DNA of 64,000 nucleotides from CAKZQX01 sp034436755 (GTDB lineage: Bacteria; Chloroflexota; Chloroflexia; Chloroflexales; Chloroflexaceae), in assembly GCA_034436755.1 (NCBI GenBank), contig DAOTVB010000157.1:1-64000 (forward strand). The letters run 5' to 3'. The position numbers were made by a program, and so were the translations under genes. Below the pieces are notes generated by a model. The model was not told the DNA's origin and did no database searches. It worked only from the letters and a program-made list of their open reading frames with translations. Shown here piece after piece: positions 39,344 through 50,090 of this stretch (the first letter of the stretch is position 1; every line of letters begins with the position of its first letter).

Positions 39344-41374
39344 TTACCGCCGGCGATCATCAATCTGTATAAGTTGTGAAAAATGTTTAAGGAAAGCCGC
39401 GACAACTTGCGGGTCAAAGTGGGTGCCGGATAACGAGCGAATATACTCAAGCACTTTATCGCGCGGCCAGGCGGCATGGTAGGGTCGATCCGAGCAGAGC
39501 GCATCCCAGACATCAATCACGGCGAAGATCCGCGCGGCGAAGGGAATCTGTTCGCCGCGCAACCCCCGTGGATAGCCGCCTCCGTCCCACTTCTCGTGGT
39601 GACAGTAGGGAATATCGAGGGCGGGTCGCAAAAAGCTGATCGGCGCAAGCCACTGATAGGCATAGACCGGATGCATCCGCATAATGGCCCACTCCTCTTC
39701 GGTCAGGGGGCCGGGCTTGAGTAGCACCCCGTCGGGAATACCCATCTTGCCGATGTCGTGCAGCAGCGCCCCCCGGCGAATATGCACCAGATCGGCGTCA
39801 TGCACACCCATGACTCGGGCCAGATGTACAGTCATCTCGGTGACCCGCTGCGTGTGGCCCTCCGTTTCTTTGTCGCGCAGATCGAGTGCATGCGACCAGC
39901 CCTCCAGGGTGGCATCATAGGCCAGGGTAAGTTCATTCTTCGACTGCTGGAGGCTGTTAAAAAGCTCGGCATTATCAATGGCAATTGCGGCCTGACCTGC
40001 CAGTGCTTCCAGAAAGTCGATCCACTCCTGGTCGGGATCGAGCGGCGCACGGTGGAACAACTCCAGCACCCCCTTGACCGCGCCTTTGGCCGTCAGGGAG
40101 ACGGCATAGTAGGCGACAAACTCCTCCTCGATCAGCAGAGGCGCACGGGCAAAATCACCGTTTGACAGGTTCAGGTTGGGGATGCTGATAAGCTGCCGTT
40201 CCAGGGCGGCACTGCCGGCGTAGCCCTCACCCATCTGCAGGCGCGTATGCTGAAGAGCCCGTGAGCGGAAGCCATGCCCGGCGGCATACTCCAGCATGGA
40301 ACTCTGCGGATTGTACAAGAGCACGCAGGCCGCATCGACATGCAGCAGCCGGGTAATCTGGTCAATGATCGCCGTCAGGATGACCCGCAGATCAAGACTG
40401 GTCGTAATCGTCATATCAATGTTGCGCAGCGCCTGCAAATGCTTGAGGCGGCGCTCGCTCTCTTCAAACAGGCGTGCGTTGGCAATCGCCATTGCCGCCT
40501 GGTCCGCCAGTCCTCGGAGCAATGCCAGTTCATTCTCGGTGAAGAGATGTTCTTCGCCAAAGATCATCAGGTTGAGAATGCCGACCAGTTGCCCCTTGCG
40601 CACCATGCGGGCAAGGGCCATGGTGTGGATGTTCAACCGTTCTGCCAGGTCGCCATTGAATAGACCGGCGATACTATGGACTTCCGGCAGGACAATCACC
40701 GGATCTTCCCGAGGGACATACTGATCATAGTCAGCGCGGGGGAGGCTATGGGGAAACTCCATGTAGACGGGTGGCAAACCGTATGCGCCGGCGAGGTAGA
40801 GCGTGCCGTGCTGTTCATCGTAGAGGTATGCGCTTACGGCATAAATATTGAGCGCGCGTACCGTTTCCTCGCACACAGCCGTAATCACCGCGTCAAGGTC
40901 CAGTTGCGTGTTAAGGCGCGCGGCAACCCGCAGGAGCGCCTCCGCCCGGTCAGCCTCACGGCGGGTACGTTTTTCCGCCCGGCGTCGTTCGCGCCGCTCC
41001 TGGGCCTCGCGGAGTTCGCGCTTGATCGCTGGAACCAGCCGCGCCAGATGCCCTTTCATCAGATAATCGTGCGCACCCAGCCGCATGGTTTCGACGGCCA
41101 GCTCTTCGCCAATTGCGCCGGAGACGACAATGAAGGGCAGATCAATCTCCTGTTCGTGGAGCAGTTGTAAGGCTGCCGGTGCATTAAAATGTGGCAGCGA
41201 GTAGTCGGCAATGATGATATCCCAGGTCTGCGTCTCCAGTGCTTCGGTCATCGCTTCCGGTGTCTCAACGCGGTGATGGGTCAGGGTATACCCGCCCCGT
41301 CGCAGCTCTCGTATGAGCAGAACTGCGTCATCGGGCACATCTTCGACGATCAGGACGCGCAGTGGAGTAGTCAT
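39344..41374 (-). CDS. Response regulator with two GAF domains and an HD-GYP phosphodiesterase domain
   Basis: From ATG 41374 the protein is 676 residues. It has a receiver domain (VLIVEDVPDDAVLL; phospho-acceptor in IIIADYSLPHF), a coiled coil, and GAF domains at about 155-310 and 330-480. An HD-GYP domain follows from about 500 with HALDLRDKETEGHTQRV, LLHDIGKMGIPD, HHEKWDGGGYPRGL and DVWDALCSDRPY. HD-GYP domains hydrolyse cyclic di-GMP, so this is a signal-controlled phosphodiesterase. The large histidine kinase next to it on the same strand is the likely partner. Confidence 0.92.
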   Translation of the reverse strand: MTTPLRVLIVEDVPDDAVLLIRELRRGGYTLTHHRVETPEAMTEALETQTWDIIIADYSLPHFNAPAALQLLHEQEIDLPFIVVSGAIGEELAVETMRLGAHDYLMKGHLARLVPAIKRELREAQERRERRRAEKRTRREADRAEALLRVAARLNTQLDLDAVITAVCEETVRALNIYAVSAYLYDEQHGTLYLAGAYGLPPVYMEFPHSLPRADYDQYVPREDPVIVLPEVHSIAGLFNGDLAERLNIHTMALARMVRKGQLVGILNLMIFGEEHLFTENELALLRGLADQAAMAIANARLFEESERRLKHLQALRNIDMTITTSLDLRVILTAIIDQITRLLHVDAACVLLYNPQSSMLEYAAGHGFRSRALQHTRLQMGEGYAGSAALERQLISIPNLNLSNGDFARAPLLIEEEFVAYYAVSLTAKGAVKGVLELFHRAPLDPDQEWIDFLEALAGQAAIAIDNAELFNSLQQSKNELTLAYDATLEGWSHALDLRDKETEGHTQRVTEMTVHLARVMGVHDADLVHIRRGALLHDIGKMGIPDGVLLKPGPLTEEEWAIMRMHPVYAYQWLAPISFLRPALDIPYCHHEKWDGGGYPRGLRGEQIPFAARIFAVIDVWDALCSDRPYHAAWPRDKVLEYIRSLSGTHFDPQVVAAFLKHFSQLIQIDDRRR

Positions 41375-41540
41375 CAGGCTTTTCCTCTGCCGGGCAACGT
41401 CGGGTTGCGCCGGTAGCAGCGCGGACCGCTCCCGCTGCATATCAGGCTTATCTTCACAGTATCGTTGAAGTGGTTCGTGCTCAACCCGAGCGGGCTCCCG
41501 TGCATCATCTGCTCACCTCGTTTTGCTACCAAGAATTTGC

Positions 41541-44315
41541 TTATGCCGGGAGGGTGAAATAGAACGTAGCGCCATGTCCAACCGCTCCTTCCGCCCAGAC
41601 CTGCCCGCCGTGCCGGTGAATAATGCGCTGCACAGTGGCTAACCCGATACCGGTACCCGTAAATTCACTGCTGGTATGGAGGCGCTGAAAAGCACCAAAG
41701 AGCTTCTCACTGTAGGTCATGTCAAATCCCGCCCCGTTATCCGAGACAAAATAGACCGGCGTGTCATCCTGTTCAATGATACCAAACTCGATGTGGGGCT
41801 GCGGTTGCTTACTGGTAAACTTCCAGGCATTCCCCAGGAGATTTTCTACAACTACCTGCAGGAGATGGCTGTCGCCTTCGGCGATGATGTCGGGGGCAAT
41901 GGTCACCGTTATCTGGCGTTCCGGTTCGATTTTGCGCAGATCGGCCACCACTGTATGTACCAGGTCGCTCAAATGTACCGCTTCCCGGCGCATCTCGCTA
42001 CGGGTCACGCGGGCCAGCCCCAGCAGATCGTCGATCAGGCGGGCCATCCGCTTGCTGGCGGCGTGCACACGCTGCAGATAGTCCTGGCCCTCTGCATCCA
42101 GGTGCTCGCCATAGTCTTCCAGCAGTGCCCGGCTGAAGCCGTCAATACTGTTCAGCGGTGCGCGCAGGTCGTGGGAGACGGAGTAGCTGAAGGCTTCCAG
42201 CTCTTTGTTGGCGGCTTCCAGTTGCCGTGTGCGCTGCTTGAGCTGTTCCTCGGCCTGCTTGCGCGCCGTGACATCGCGCATTACCCCGATAATCCGATCA
42301 AGTTTGCCTTCGCTGTCGATATGCAGCACGCCGCGCGTATTCAACCAGACATAATGTCCCTCCCGGTGCCGAAAGCGATACTCCAGGTCATACATGCGGC
42401 CTTCGGCGAAGGCGTTGTCAAATTCTTCCAGCACCCGGGGCAGATCGCCCAGGTGGACGCGTTCCAGCCAGCTATCCTCGTCCGCGCCCATCTCTTCTGG
42501 ACTGTAACCGAGCACCCGGGTGTATTCGCCGCTCCAGAGAATGGTATCTTGCTTGACCAGATGATCATAAACGACTTCGCTCATTGCCTGTACCAGCGCC
42601 GCGTTCTGGCGTGAGAGTTCCGCGCGTGCTTCCTCTACCTGCCGGCGGTCCGTAACATCACGCGAGACAGTCAGGATTTCCTGAACGACTCCCGTCATCG
42701 GGTCACGGATGGCGCGACCAGTGGTTTCAACCCAGATGTATGTCCCGTCTTTGCGGCGAATGCGGTAGGTGACGGTATGACTGACTGGCAACTCCATAAT
42801 TGTCGCACGGGATTTGCGGACAGCTTCCTGGTCTTCCGGATGGTAAAACGTGTACGAGAGGTGATCAAGCAGGTCTTCCGGTTTGTAACCCAGCAGCATT
42901 TCACTCGCAGGTGAGACATAGAGATAGACGCCTTCCGGTGTCTGGCGCGAAATCATATAGGTGGCATTCTCGGCCACCAGACGGTCGTGTTCCGCACTCT
43001 TCTGGGAGAGGGCGCGCAACTGGTGATTCTCAACCTGCGTCGCCAGCAGGGGCGCCAGCATCCGGCAGAGCTCCTGCTCCTGGGCATTCAGGGAGCGTGG
43101 ATGCGGCCAACTCAGGGTGATAATCCCGATCCAGCGCTGATTGGAAATGATCAGCGGAATACCGACCATTGCACGGGCATTGATCGACTTCATGGTGCGG
43201 AGGGTACGTTCATCAACCCACTCGTGCGTGAAGTCAACATTGCTGATCGGTGCGATCTGCTGGGGGGCGGCCAGCAAGCGACGGCCAAGCGGAAGATCCT
43301 GCATGTGGTAGCGCATTCCCAGCGGGACGGCCGGCCCGGGCGCGGTTTGAATCCGGGCAATCAGTTCGGCCCAGATTGGCTGGCCTTCGTCATCATTGGC
43401 GGTGCAGAACAGGTCAACGTTACATGGTCCATGTGCCACAAATGGCGTAGCGAACGTCCGCAGCAGATCTTCCAGGTCAACTGCCGCAACCAGCGCACTG
43501 CTGATGCGGTGGAGCGTTTCATGCTGCTGTACGGCCTGCTGGAAGAGCTGTTCCGCCTGGGTCCGTTTGATAATCTCGGTTTCGAGAACGCGATTATTGG
43601 CGACCAGTTGGTCAGTCAACCGCTGTGTCCGCCGCTCAAGTTCCGTCTGAAGTTGTAGCAACTGCGCCTCGGTCTGCTGCTGCCGCCGGCGAGCCTGCAG
43701 CGCCGGTAGTCCGGCGGCCAGGTCGGTGGCCAGTTCCATAAACAGGCTGACCTGCTCGGCACTGAAAACACCGGTATCATTGGCATAGATGTTGAGCACC
43801 CCGCTGTCCTGTTCATCGCCAAACACGATTGGCAGGACAAGCACAGCGCCATACGCCGACTTCATCGCTTCGTTGCGCCAGGGTGTATCGCCGGCATCAC
43901 GCAATAAATCATTGATAACACAGGGTTGCCCGCTGCGCAGGGCAACGGCGATGGGGGTCTCTTCCCAGGCAAAGCCCGGCCAGGCTGCGCTCAGTAACTC
44001 CAGGTGGCCCCGTGCCTGGCCTGCCTGGGCAACCAGATGCACGCCACCGGCTGCAGCCGGGTTGGCACGACCGATCCAGACCCAGGGGTAACCGCTGGTC
44101 TCGGCAATAACGTGGCAGATCTCCTGCAATACTGGTTTTTCTTCCACGGCCTGTAGCAGCAGGCGGTTACAGATGGTAAGCAACTTGAACATCCGGGTAG
44201 CATTGGGGAACTCATGCTCTGTGCGCCGGTATCCATGGTTGGTTTTCCCGTTTCGGACACTTCGCTGCCGCAGTTCCTCCACATATTGTGCATAGATGGC
44301 CTGTTCATTGTGCAT
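41541..44315 (-). CDS. Hybrid-free GAF/PAS sensor histidine kinase
   Basis: The 924-residue cytoplasmic kinase has a GAF domain (about 45-200), a coiled coil and a second GAF (about 265-415). Two PAS/PAC units follow (YLYVSPASEMLLGYKPEDLL and TRVLGYSPEEMGADE), then a HisKA domain with the phospho-histidine in FSYSVSHDLRAPLNSIDGF. The ATPase domain has ENLLGNAWKFTSK, DNGAGFDM and GTGIGLATVQRII. There is no transmembrane segment or receiver. It lies upstream of the HD-GYP regulator, from which it is separated by about 165 bp, and probably phosphorylates it. Confidence 0.92.
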   Translation of the reverse strand: MHNEQAIYAQYVEELRQRSVRNGKTNHGYRRTEHEFPNATRMFKLLTICNRLLLQAVEEKPVLQEICHVIAETSGYPWVWIGRANPAAAGGVHLVAQAGQARGHLELLSAAWPGFAWEETPIAVALRSGQPCVINDLLRDAGDTPWRNEAMKSAYGAVLVLPIVFGDEQDSGVLNIYANDTGVFSAEQVSLFMELATDLAAGLPALQARRRQQQTEAQLLQLQTELERRTQRLTDQLVANNRVLETEIIKRTQAEQLFQQAVQQHETLHRISSALVAAVDLEDLLRTFATPFVAHGPCNVDLFCTANDDEGQPIWAELIARIQTAPGPAVPLGMRYHMQDLPLGRRLLAAPQQIAPISNVDFTHEWVDERTLRTMKSINARAMVGIPLIISNQRWIGIITLSWPHPRSLNAQEQELCRMLAPLLATQVENHQLRALSQKSAEHDRLVAENATYMISRQTPEGVYLYVSPASEMLLGYKPEDLLDHLSYTFYHPEDQEAVRKSRATIMELPVSHTVTYRIRRKDGTYIWVETTGRAIRDPMTGVVQEILTVSRDVTDRRQVEEARAELSRQNAALVQAMSEVVYDHLVKQDTILWSGEYTRVLGYSPEEMGADEDSWLERVHLGDLPRVLEEFDNAFAEGRMYDLEYRFRHREGHYVWLNTRGVLHIDSEGKLDRIIGVMRDVTARKQAEEQLKQRTRQLEAANKELEAFSYSVSHDLRAPLNSIDGFSRALLEDYGEHLDAEGQDYLQRVHAASKRMARLIDDLLGLARVTRSEMRREAVHLSDLVHTVVADLRKIEPERQITVTIAPDIIAEGDSHLLQVVVENLLGNAWKFTSKQPQPHIEFGIIEQDDTPVYFVSDNGAGFDMTYSEKLFGAFQRLHTSSEFTGTGIGLATVQRIIHRHGGQVWAEGAVGHGATFYFTLPA

Positions 44316-44996
44316 GGTACGCTCCCTTATGTTCTGGTATGCATGCAGATATCCGGGGCCGCAGGTAAGGCGGACGCAGGCGGAGATCTCTGATGTGCAA
44401 TAGGTTCGTTGTCTGCGTTTATCGTGCTACAGCGGCGTAGCAACCGTGCATACCTGTCGCGGTCAGGGCGCAGTGTAGTAGGGCACGGCTAGATCCGATG
44501 CGTGTAGTCGTTCGGCTGTATCGGCTTACCCATAAGTATTGAAATGTGACGTCGGCACAGCGCGGTGCCGGTCAAGAACGAACGGCTGATATGAACTCCG
44601 GGAGACAGGGACAATCAGATCCTGGCGACAATCGGCGGGATATGTGTCCGCGCGGATCAGCGCGGAGCAGGAGCCAGCCCAGGGTAGAACTTCAACCGTC
44701 AATGTATATTGTTGCATATATTTTCCCTTGTCACCTGTTCAGCGCCGATAGCCGCAGCCCGATATGTCTGTCTTCTTCCAGTATCAGCAGGATTTACTGA
44801 GGACTCATATTGTACCAAATTATGATAATCTTTAACAGCAGCCATGCTGCCCAAAATTGCGCTTTTGTTTTGTTCCAACTGTGCCGGGATGAACATTGCT
44901 CTATTTTTTGTGTGAAAAGGTTTTGCTGAATACCAAAGAAATTGTCAAAAAATATTTACATCTGCTTATCGTCTGCACATGTGCAACCAGTTGCGC
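44316..44996. other. Non-coding region upstream of the histidine kinase
   Basis: About 680 bp without a credible gene. AT content rises toward 44900. I see no clear promoter consensus or repeat. Confidence 0.4.
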
Positions 44997-45002
44997 GTTG
45001 TT

Positions 45003-45199
45003 GATTACGCGGGCATCCGGGTGCAAACGGATATTGCCGTCGGCATTGAAGAAGCTACCATAGCATTATTTCGTAAAACATGTGCTTAAAGAGCAAAATG
45101 TTTGTAAAAAAGATAAAACATTTCATATGGTCAAAGCCAAAACATGGTGTAACCGCGAGCAATCGTCTGGCTCGATGGCCCACCGCGTATGTCTTGCCA
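45003..45199. mobile_element. Decayed family A element
   Basis: Recognisable pieces in the right order are ATTACGCGGG, GATATTGCCGTCGG, a weak hairpin (TTTCGTAAAACATGTGC against GAGCAAAATGTTTGTAAA), and CACCGCGTATGTCTTGC at the end. Base pairing in the hairpin is broken at several places, unlike in the other copies. Confidence 0.5.
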
Positions 45200-45302
45200 G
45201 TCGAGGCTATGGTACAATAGCGCGGATGGAAATGCTCTGTTCAGTGAAATGGTATCATCTGTAGCCTGACTACAGTATGCCCTGACCTGATAGTCCAATT
45301 CA

Positions 45303-46760
45303 GTGTCATCGGATACACATACCGGTATTGCCCGTCGCGCCATCCGTGGTTCGGCCTACGGCATTGTTGCCTCCGGGGTTACCATCTCGCTGGGGTTTCT
45401 GCGCGCGATCCTGCTGGCGAGATTCCTGGCACCGGATCATTTTGGTGTCTTCACGCTGGCGATGTTTTATGTTGTTCTGCTGGCCCAGGTGCAGGCATTT
45501 GGCCTGGATCAGGCGCTGATTTCACGCCAGGATGCGACCGAGCAGGTGGAGCGGACCTATGTCACCCTGCGAATCGGATTGATGTTGCTGGCCGTGCTGC
45601 TGCTGGTTGTCCTTACACCCGTGATTGGTCGCTTCTATCCGGCTATGCCTGCACTCAGCAGTGTACTCCTGTTGCTCGCCGGGTTGGAACTGTTCAAAGG
45701 TTTCAGTACCATGCAGGAGACATGGCTGACGCGCGACCTGGCCTTTCGGCAACTGGCGCTGACCAATGTGGTAGCTTCAGTCGTGATGACCCTGGTGGCT
45801 CCAACGCTGGCCTGGCTGGGATGGGGTGTCTGGGCATTGGTTGCCGAACTGGGTAGCGGCTTGCTGGCCCGCCTGGGGATGACCTGGGGTCTCTTTCGGG
45901 TCAGGCTTCCCCGGCCAGGGTGGGATGGCATGACCGTTCGCTGGTTCTGGGACTATGGCAAATCTGCCTGGGGTGCCAGTAACCTTTCCGTTATTCTGGA
46001 TCGCTTCGATGACTTCTGGATCGGGACGGTGTTGGGGGGGGTAGCGCTGGGGTATTATTCGCGTGCATATGAGTTTGCGCGCTATCCCCGGCGTGTTATT
46101 GCTGTCCCATTGACAACGGTTTTTCAACCAGTATTTGCACGCCTCCAGGCGGAGCGTCTCCAGCTTTCCCAGGCATTTTATCGGGCGGCCTATGTCATTC
46201 TGCGGGCCGGGTTTCTGGTTGCGGGAGCCTTTGCGCTGGTGATGCCTGAGTTTATCCGTCTGGTGATTGGCGAGCAGTGGATGCCAATGCTATTGGCATT
46301 TCGGTTGATGCTGGTTTACACATTGCTGGATACACTGCGCATCCTGGTGTTCAACCTCTTCTTTGTAACGGGGCACCCCCAGTATGTGTGGTATACAACC
46401 CGTGTTCAAGCCATTGTGTTTGTTCCGGCAGTCATGGTGGGGGCGCATTTCTGGGGAATCAGTGGAGTTGCGCTGGCTGCTGACTTGATGCTGCTGGTCG
46501 GGAGCAATAGACTGGTGACTTATCTCCGGCAGATTGTTGATTTCTCTTTGATACGCCTGACACTCTATCCTTTGCTGGCACTGATGATTGCCGGGTTTGC
46601 TGGAGGGGGATTAGAGTATATTTGGAATGGCGTGACTCTGCCGGTGTTAGCTCTCGGGAAGTTGGGGGTGTTTGTGGGCATCTACCTGATCTTGTTGCTA
46701 TTGGTTGAGTGGCACGACATCTGGTCAGGAGTCCGGTGGGTACGGAAGCAGGTACAATGA
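45303..46760 (+). CDS. Polysaccharide flippase (Wzx-like, MOP superfamily)
   Basis: The 485-residue protein has about 12-14 hydrophobic segments, beginning RGSAYGIVASGVTISLGFL and ILLARFLAPDHFGVFTLAMF, typical of the RfbX/Wzx family that flips lipid-linked sugar units across the membrane. The start is GTG 45303. It opens a plus-strand cluster and overlaps the next glycosyltransferase by 4 bp (ATGA). Confidence 0.88.
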   Translation: MSSDTHTGIARRAIRGSAYGIVASGVTISLGFLRAILLARFLAPDHFGVFTLAMFYVVLLAQVQAFGLDQALISRQDATEQVERTYVTLRIGLMLLAVLLLVVLTPVIGRFYPAMPALSSVLLLLAGLELFKGFSTMQETWLTRDLAFRQLALTNVVASVVMTLVAPTLAWLGWGVWALVAELGSGLLARLGMTWGLFRVRLPRPGWDGMTVRWFWDYGKSAWGASNLSVILDRFDDFWIGTVLGGVALGYYSRAYEFARYPRRVIAVPLTTVFQPVFARLQAERLQLSQAFYRAAYVILRAGFLVAGAFALVMPEFIRLVIGEQWMPMLLAFRLMLVYTLLDTLRILVFNLFFVTGHPQYVWYTTRVQAIVFVPAVMVGAHFWGISGVALAADLMLLVGSNRLVTYLRQIVDFSLIRLTLYPLLALMIAGFAGGGLEYIWNGVTLPVLALGKLGVFVGIYLILLLLVEWHDIWSGVRWVRKQVQ

Positions 46761-47899
46761 GCGTTATCCATGCAGTTGGGACAAACTTTGCCGGTGGTGG
46801 TTTTGGCAACCGGGCGTATCACGCAGTACGCGGTCTGTACCAGCATGGAATGTTACAGCGATTGTTATGCGGGGCGTATCGTGTGACAGACATTCCGCCC
46901 GATCTGATCAGGTCGATTGGTCTGCCCGATCGGGTGTTACGCAAACTGGCAACCTATGATCGGCGTTACTGGTTGTGGTATATTCAGCATATCATCTTTG
47001 ATATCTGGGCGTCTCAACAACTTGAGCCCGCCAACCTGTTGCATGTCTGGAGCAGTCATGGGTTACGTACAATCCGTAAAGCTAAAAAAATGGGGATGCT
47101 GGCGATTGTTGAATGTCCGGCAACCCATCCATGCTATCACCGGCGACTATTGACTGAAGAGTATGCACGCTGGGGATTGCACTGGACAGTACCTGATGAG
47201 GATGTTACGCGTATGGTCAGCGAGTTTGCACTGGCTGATCTTGTGGTGACGCGCTCGGATTTTGCACGTCAGACGTTTATCAATGAAGGTGTTAAGCCCA
47301 CAAAGGTAATCCACTATCCGTCGGGCGTTAATCTTACGCAGTTTCAGCCAGCCTGGAACCGCAACCCGACTCCATTTCGCGTACTGTTTGTTGGGCAAAT
47401 TGGACTGCGCAAAGGTGTTCCTTACCTGCTTGAGGCCTGGCAACAACTTGGGTGGCAGGATGCCGAGTTGTGGCTGGCCGGCAGGATCATGTTGAGCATG
47501 CGCTCACTACTCTCCCGCTACAGCCATTTGCCGGGGATCACTTACCCGGGACATATACCTGATCCCGCAGCCCTATATCAATCGGCTGATATCTTTGTAT
47601 TACCAAGTCTGGAAGAGGGTAGTGCGTTGGTGACATATGAGGCACTGGCATCTGGTCTGCCGGTGGTGACAACGCCAAATGCCGGCTCGGTAGTACGGAA
47701 TGATCAGGAAGGGATTATTGTTCCGGTGCGCGATGTTGCTGCATTAGCCACGGCTCTGGAAACCCTGCGTACGAATACAGCGCAACGGCAGGAAATGGGT
47801 CGGGCAGCACGCCGGCGCGCTGAAGCCTTTAGCTGGGAAGCATATGGACAGGAAACCGCTACACGGTTTGCACGTATTATTGCCGAGAGAGATGCATGA
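46757..47899 (+). CDS. GT4-type glycosyltransferase
   Basis: From ATG 46757, overlapping the flippase stop, the protein is 380 residues with two Rossmann domains. The C-terminal half shows FRVLFVGQIGLRKGVPYLLE, ADIFVLPSLEEGSALVTYEA and SGLPVVTTPNAGS, the nucleotide-sugar site of family GT4 (EX7E-like motif). The next gene overlaps by 4 bp. It probably adds a sugar to the lipid-linked repeat unit. Donor and acceptor are unknown. Confidence 0.87.
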   Translation: MSVIHAVGTNFAGGGFGNRAYHAVRGLYQHGMLQRLLCGAYRVTDIPPDLIRSIGLPDRVLRKLATYDRRYWLWYIQHIIFDIWASQQLEPANLLHVWSSHGLRTIRKAKKMGMLAIVECPATHPCYHRRLLTEEYARWGLHWTVPDEDVTRMVSEFALADLVVTRSDFARQTFINEGVKPTKVIHYPSGVNLTQFQPAWNRNPTPFRVLFVGQIGLRKGVPYLLEAWQQLGWQDAELWLAGRIMLSMRSLLSRYSHLPGITYPGHIPDPAALYQSADIFVLPSLEEGSALVTYEALASGLPVVTTPNAGSVVRNDQEGIIVPVRDVAALATALETLRTNTAQRQEMGRAARRRAEAFSWEAYGQETATRFARIIAERDA

Positions 47900-48684
47900 A
47901 ACAACGCACATACTATCAGCAAGTTTATTGGGATGAGTTAAAAGCAACGTCTGCTTCGTTGGGAGCGCCGCGGGATAGGGCTAGTACAGATTTAGCGCGG
48001 GTCTTTCGACAGCATGTACCGTATACGGCGACAATCCTGGACGTCGGGTGCGGCAATGGTTCGACCTATGCTCCCCTCCTGCGGCAGTATGCCCGTCTGT
48101 ATGTTGGTGTTGATCTCTCATTCCATGCGCTACAGCAGGCACACCATTTTCAGGGGGTCTCGACTGATCTGGAACAATCACTGCCCTTTCGTCCAGATCA
48201 GTTCGACATTATTGTCTGTATGGAAGTGCTTGAGCATCTCTTTGATCCGCTTAGCCTCTTGCATCATATGCGGGAGGTGTTGCAGCCGTCCGGTCTGTTA
48301 ATTGTCAGCGTGCCCAACACTGCACATATCTCTCACCGTGTGCGGTTGCTTGGGGGGAAATTCGTTGCCGGCGGGCATCCACAGACAGCAGACACGCCCT
48401 GGTGTGATCCGCATATCCGCTTTTTTACGCGCCGTGCTCTGCATGCCATGCTTCAGGCCGCGGGGTTTCATCCTATCGCTACCTACGGAATTGATACAGC
48501 ACTCCTTACCAGTATGCCGATCCTGAGTGTGGTGCTGGCGCGGATGTTTGGGCGCGAGCAAACCCGGCTACTCTCACACCAGTTTGATTTTCTGGGACAC
48601 TGGTGGCCCACACTCTTTGCTGGTCATCTTGTGGTGGTATCACGCTATGGTGGTAAAAGATGTTCAGGCAACGATACGCTTTGA
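47896..48684 (+). CDS. SAM-dependent methyltransferase
   Basis: The 262-residue class I methyltransferase shows motif I ILDVGCGNGSTY, LYVGVDLS, the post-motif QFDIIVCMEVLEHL and LLIVSVPNTAHISHR. This is the type found in glycan clusters that methylates sugars or lipid intermediates. It starts inside the previous stop (ATGA). The last 15 residues look non-homologous, as if the gene's end was extended. Confidence 0.85.
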   Translation: MKQRTYYQQVYWDELKATSASLGAPRDRASTDLARVFRQHVPYTATILDVGCGNGSTYAPLLRQYARLYVGVDLSFHALQQAHHFQGVSTDLEQSLPFRPDQFDIIVCMEVLEHLFDPLSLLHHMREVLQPSGLLIVSVPNTAHISHRVRLLGGKFVAGGHPQTADTPWCDPHIRFFTRRALHAMLQAAGFHPIATYGIDTALLTSMPILSVVLARMFGREQTRLLSHQFDFLGHWWPTLFAGHLVVVSRYGGKRCSGNDTL

Positions 48685-48808
48685 AAGAACGGTACGCCTA
48701 TCGTCAGGAACATGTAGTCACCGGTATGTACGGGAGCATTTCACGGATCAGGCTGTTGCTCGGGCTCCATTCCAGATGTATATGCAGGTGCAGAAACAGG
48801 AGGACTGG

Positions 48809-49942
48809 ATGCGGGTTGCGTTAGTACGCAATTTCCCGGAAGAACGCTGGCGCAGCATCGAGGTCTATTCCGACCGTCTGATTGCAGCATTGCGGGTACT
48901 GGCACCCGATGTGACGTTTGTTGAGGTGCGCCAGTCAGCCTGGTCCTGGCCGGATCTGCGCGTTCCGATGCCGTATGGACGGGCAGCCTCGCTCCGAACG
49001 TTGGGGATCTATCTCTCACGCTGGCTGCGTTATCCGCTGACACTCCGCCGGATCAACGCCGATGTCTATCATATTCTCGATAACAGTTATGGACATCTGG
49101 CTTTTTTTACTGATCCCCGGCGCACCATTGTCACCTACCATAGCGGTGGATCTGGCCCACCGCAGCAATTACGCCGCTGGCATCCCGCAGGCCCGGCGCT
49201 TATGATCTTTCGGCTGGCCTTTCGGGGTATGCTGCGCGCAGCCCGGATTATTGCCGTTAGCGCCGATGCTCGCCAGGAACTGATTGAAGCAACAGGTTAT
49301 CCCGGCGATCATATTTCGGTAGTACATCATGGGATTGACCCGGTATTTGGTCCTGGTACGCCGGAGGAACGCGAACAGCAGCGTAGACATTTTCTACAGC
49401 CGGGTGAGCGCTATCTTGTATTGCATGTTGGGCATGGCGCGGCGCGCAAAAATCTGGAAGGATTATATCGGGCATTCCACCAGTTGCGTCAGCGGGAGGC
49501 ATCAGTGCGGTTGGTGCGCATTGGCAGTATGCCCACACCGGCCCAGCAACAACTTATTATGGAACTAGGGATTGCCCCGGCCATAACCCATATTGCGCAT
49601 GTTGCCAACCAGGATCTACCGCACTACTATGCCGCCGCCGATCTGTTTGTCTTTCCATCGCTGTATGAGGGCTTCGGTATCCCGCTTATCGAAGCTATGG
49701 CATGTGGTACGCCGGTTGTCTGCTCCGATACCGTGCTCTTTCGTGAAGTGGGGGCAGATGCAGGTTATTTTGTAGATACCGGCAGTCCGGAGGCTCTGGC
49801 CCACTCCATGCAAGAAGTACTGACGAACCCGACCTTGTCACAACAGATGCGCATGCACGGGTTGGAGCGCGCTCACCATTTTACCTGGCAGCGTGCGGCT
49901 CAGGAGACACTGGCCGTCTATCAGGGGTTGTATCATCAGTGA
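48809..49942 (+). CDS. GT4-type glycosyltransferase
   Basis: From ATG 48809 (CAGGAGG upstream) the protein is 377 residues. It has MRVALVRNFPEERWRSIEVY, YHILDNSYGHLAFF, ISVVHHGIDPVFGPG, LHVGHGAARKNLEGLYRAF, DLFVFPSLYEGFGIPLIEAM and GTPVVCSD, a complete GT4 active site. The open frame runs further upstream over the methyltransferase end but lacks a start signal there. Confidence 0.88.
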   Translation: MRVALVRNFPEERWRSIEVYSDRLIAALRVLAPDVTFVEVRQSAWSWPDLRVPMPYGRAASLRTLGIYLSRWLRYPLTLRRINADVYHILDNSYGHLAFFTDPRRTIVTYHSGGSGPPQQLRRWHPAGPALMIFRLAFRGMLRAARIIAVSADARQELIEATGYPGDHISVVHHGIDPVFGPGTPEEREQQRRHFLQPGERYLVLHVGHGAARKNLEGLYRAFHQLRQREASVRLVRIGSMPTPAQQQLIMELGIAPAITHIAHVANQDLPHYYAAADLFVFPSLYEGFGIPLIEAMACGTPVVCSDTVLFREVGADAGYFVDTGSPEALAHSMQEVLTNPTLSQQMRMHGLERAHHFTWQRAAQETLAVYQGLYHQ

Positions 49943-49952
49943 TTTTGTCTGG

Positions 49953-50086
49953 ATATTACTACAACGAGATTTCTTTCTCACCGCAGAGACGCAGCGGGCG
50001 CAGAGATAACCAGCATCGGATGTACAGATCAGCTTGTTCTGTGGCTTCGGCACGCATGGTTTTTGCAAATCCTCGTGGTAGTAATA
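49953..50086. mobile_element. Family D inverted-repeat element, copy 2
   Basis: ATATTACTACAACGAGATTT on the left and CCTCGTGGTAGTAAT on the right are inverted. The inside (CACCGCAGAGACGCAGCGGG, GTGGCTTCGGCACGCATGG) matches the copy in the biotin operon. Confidence 0.65.
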
Positions 50087-50090
50087 GCCA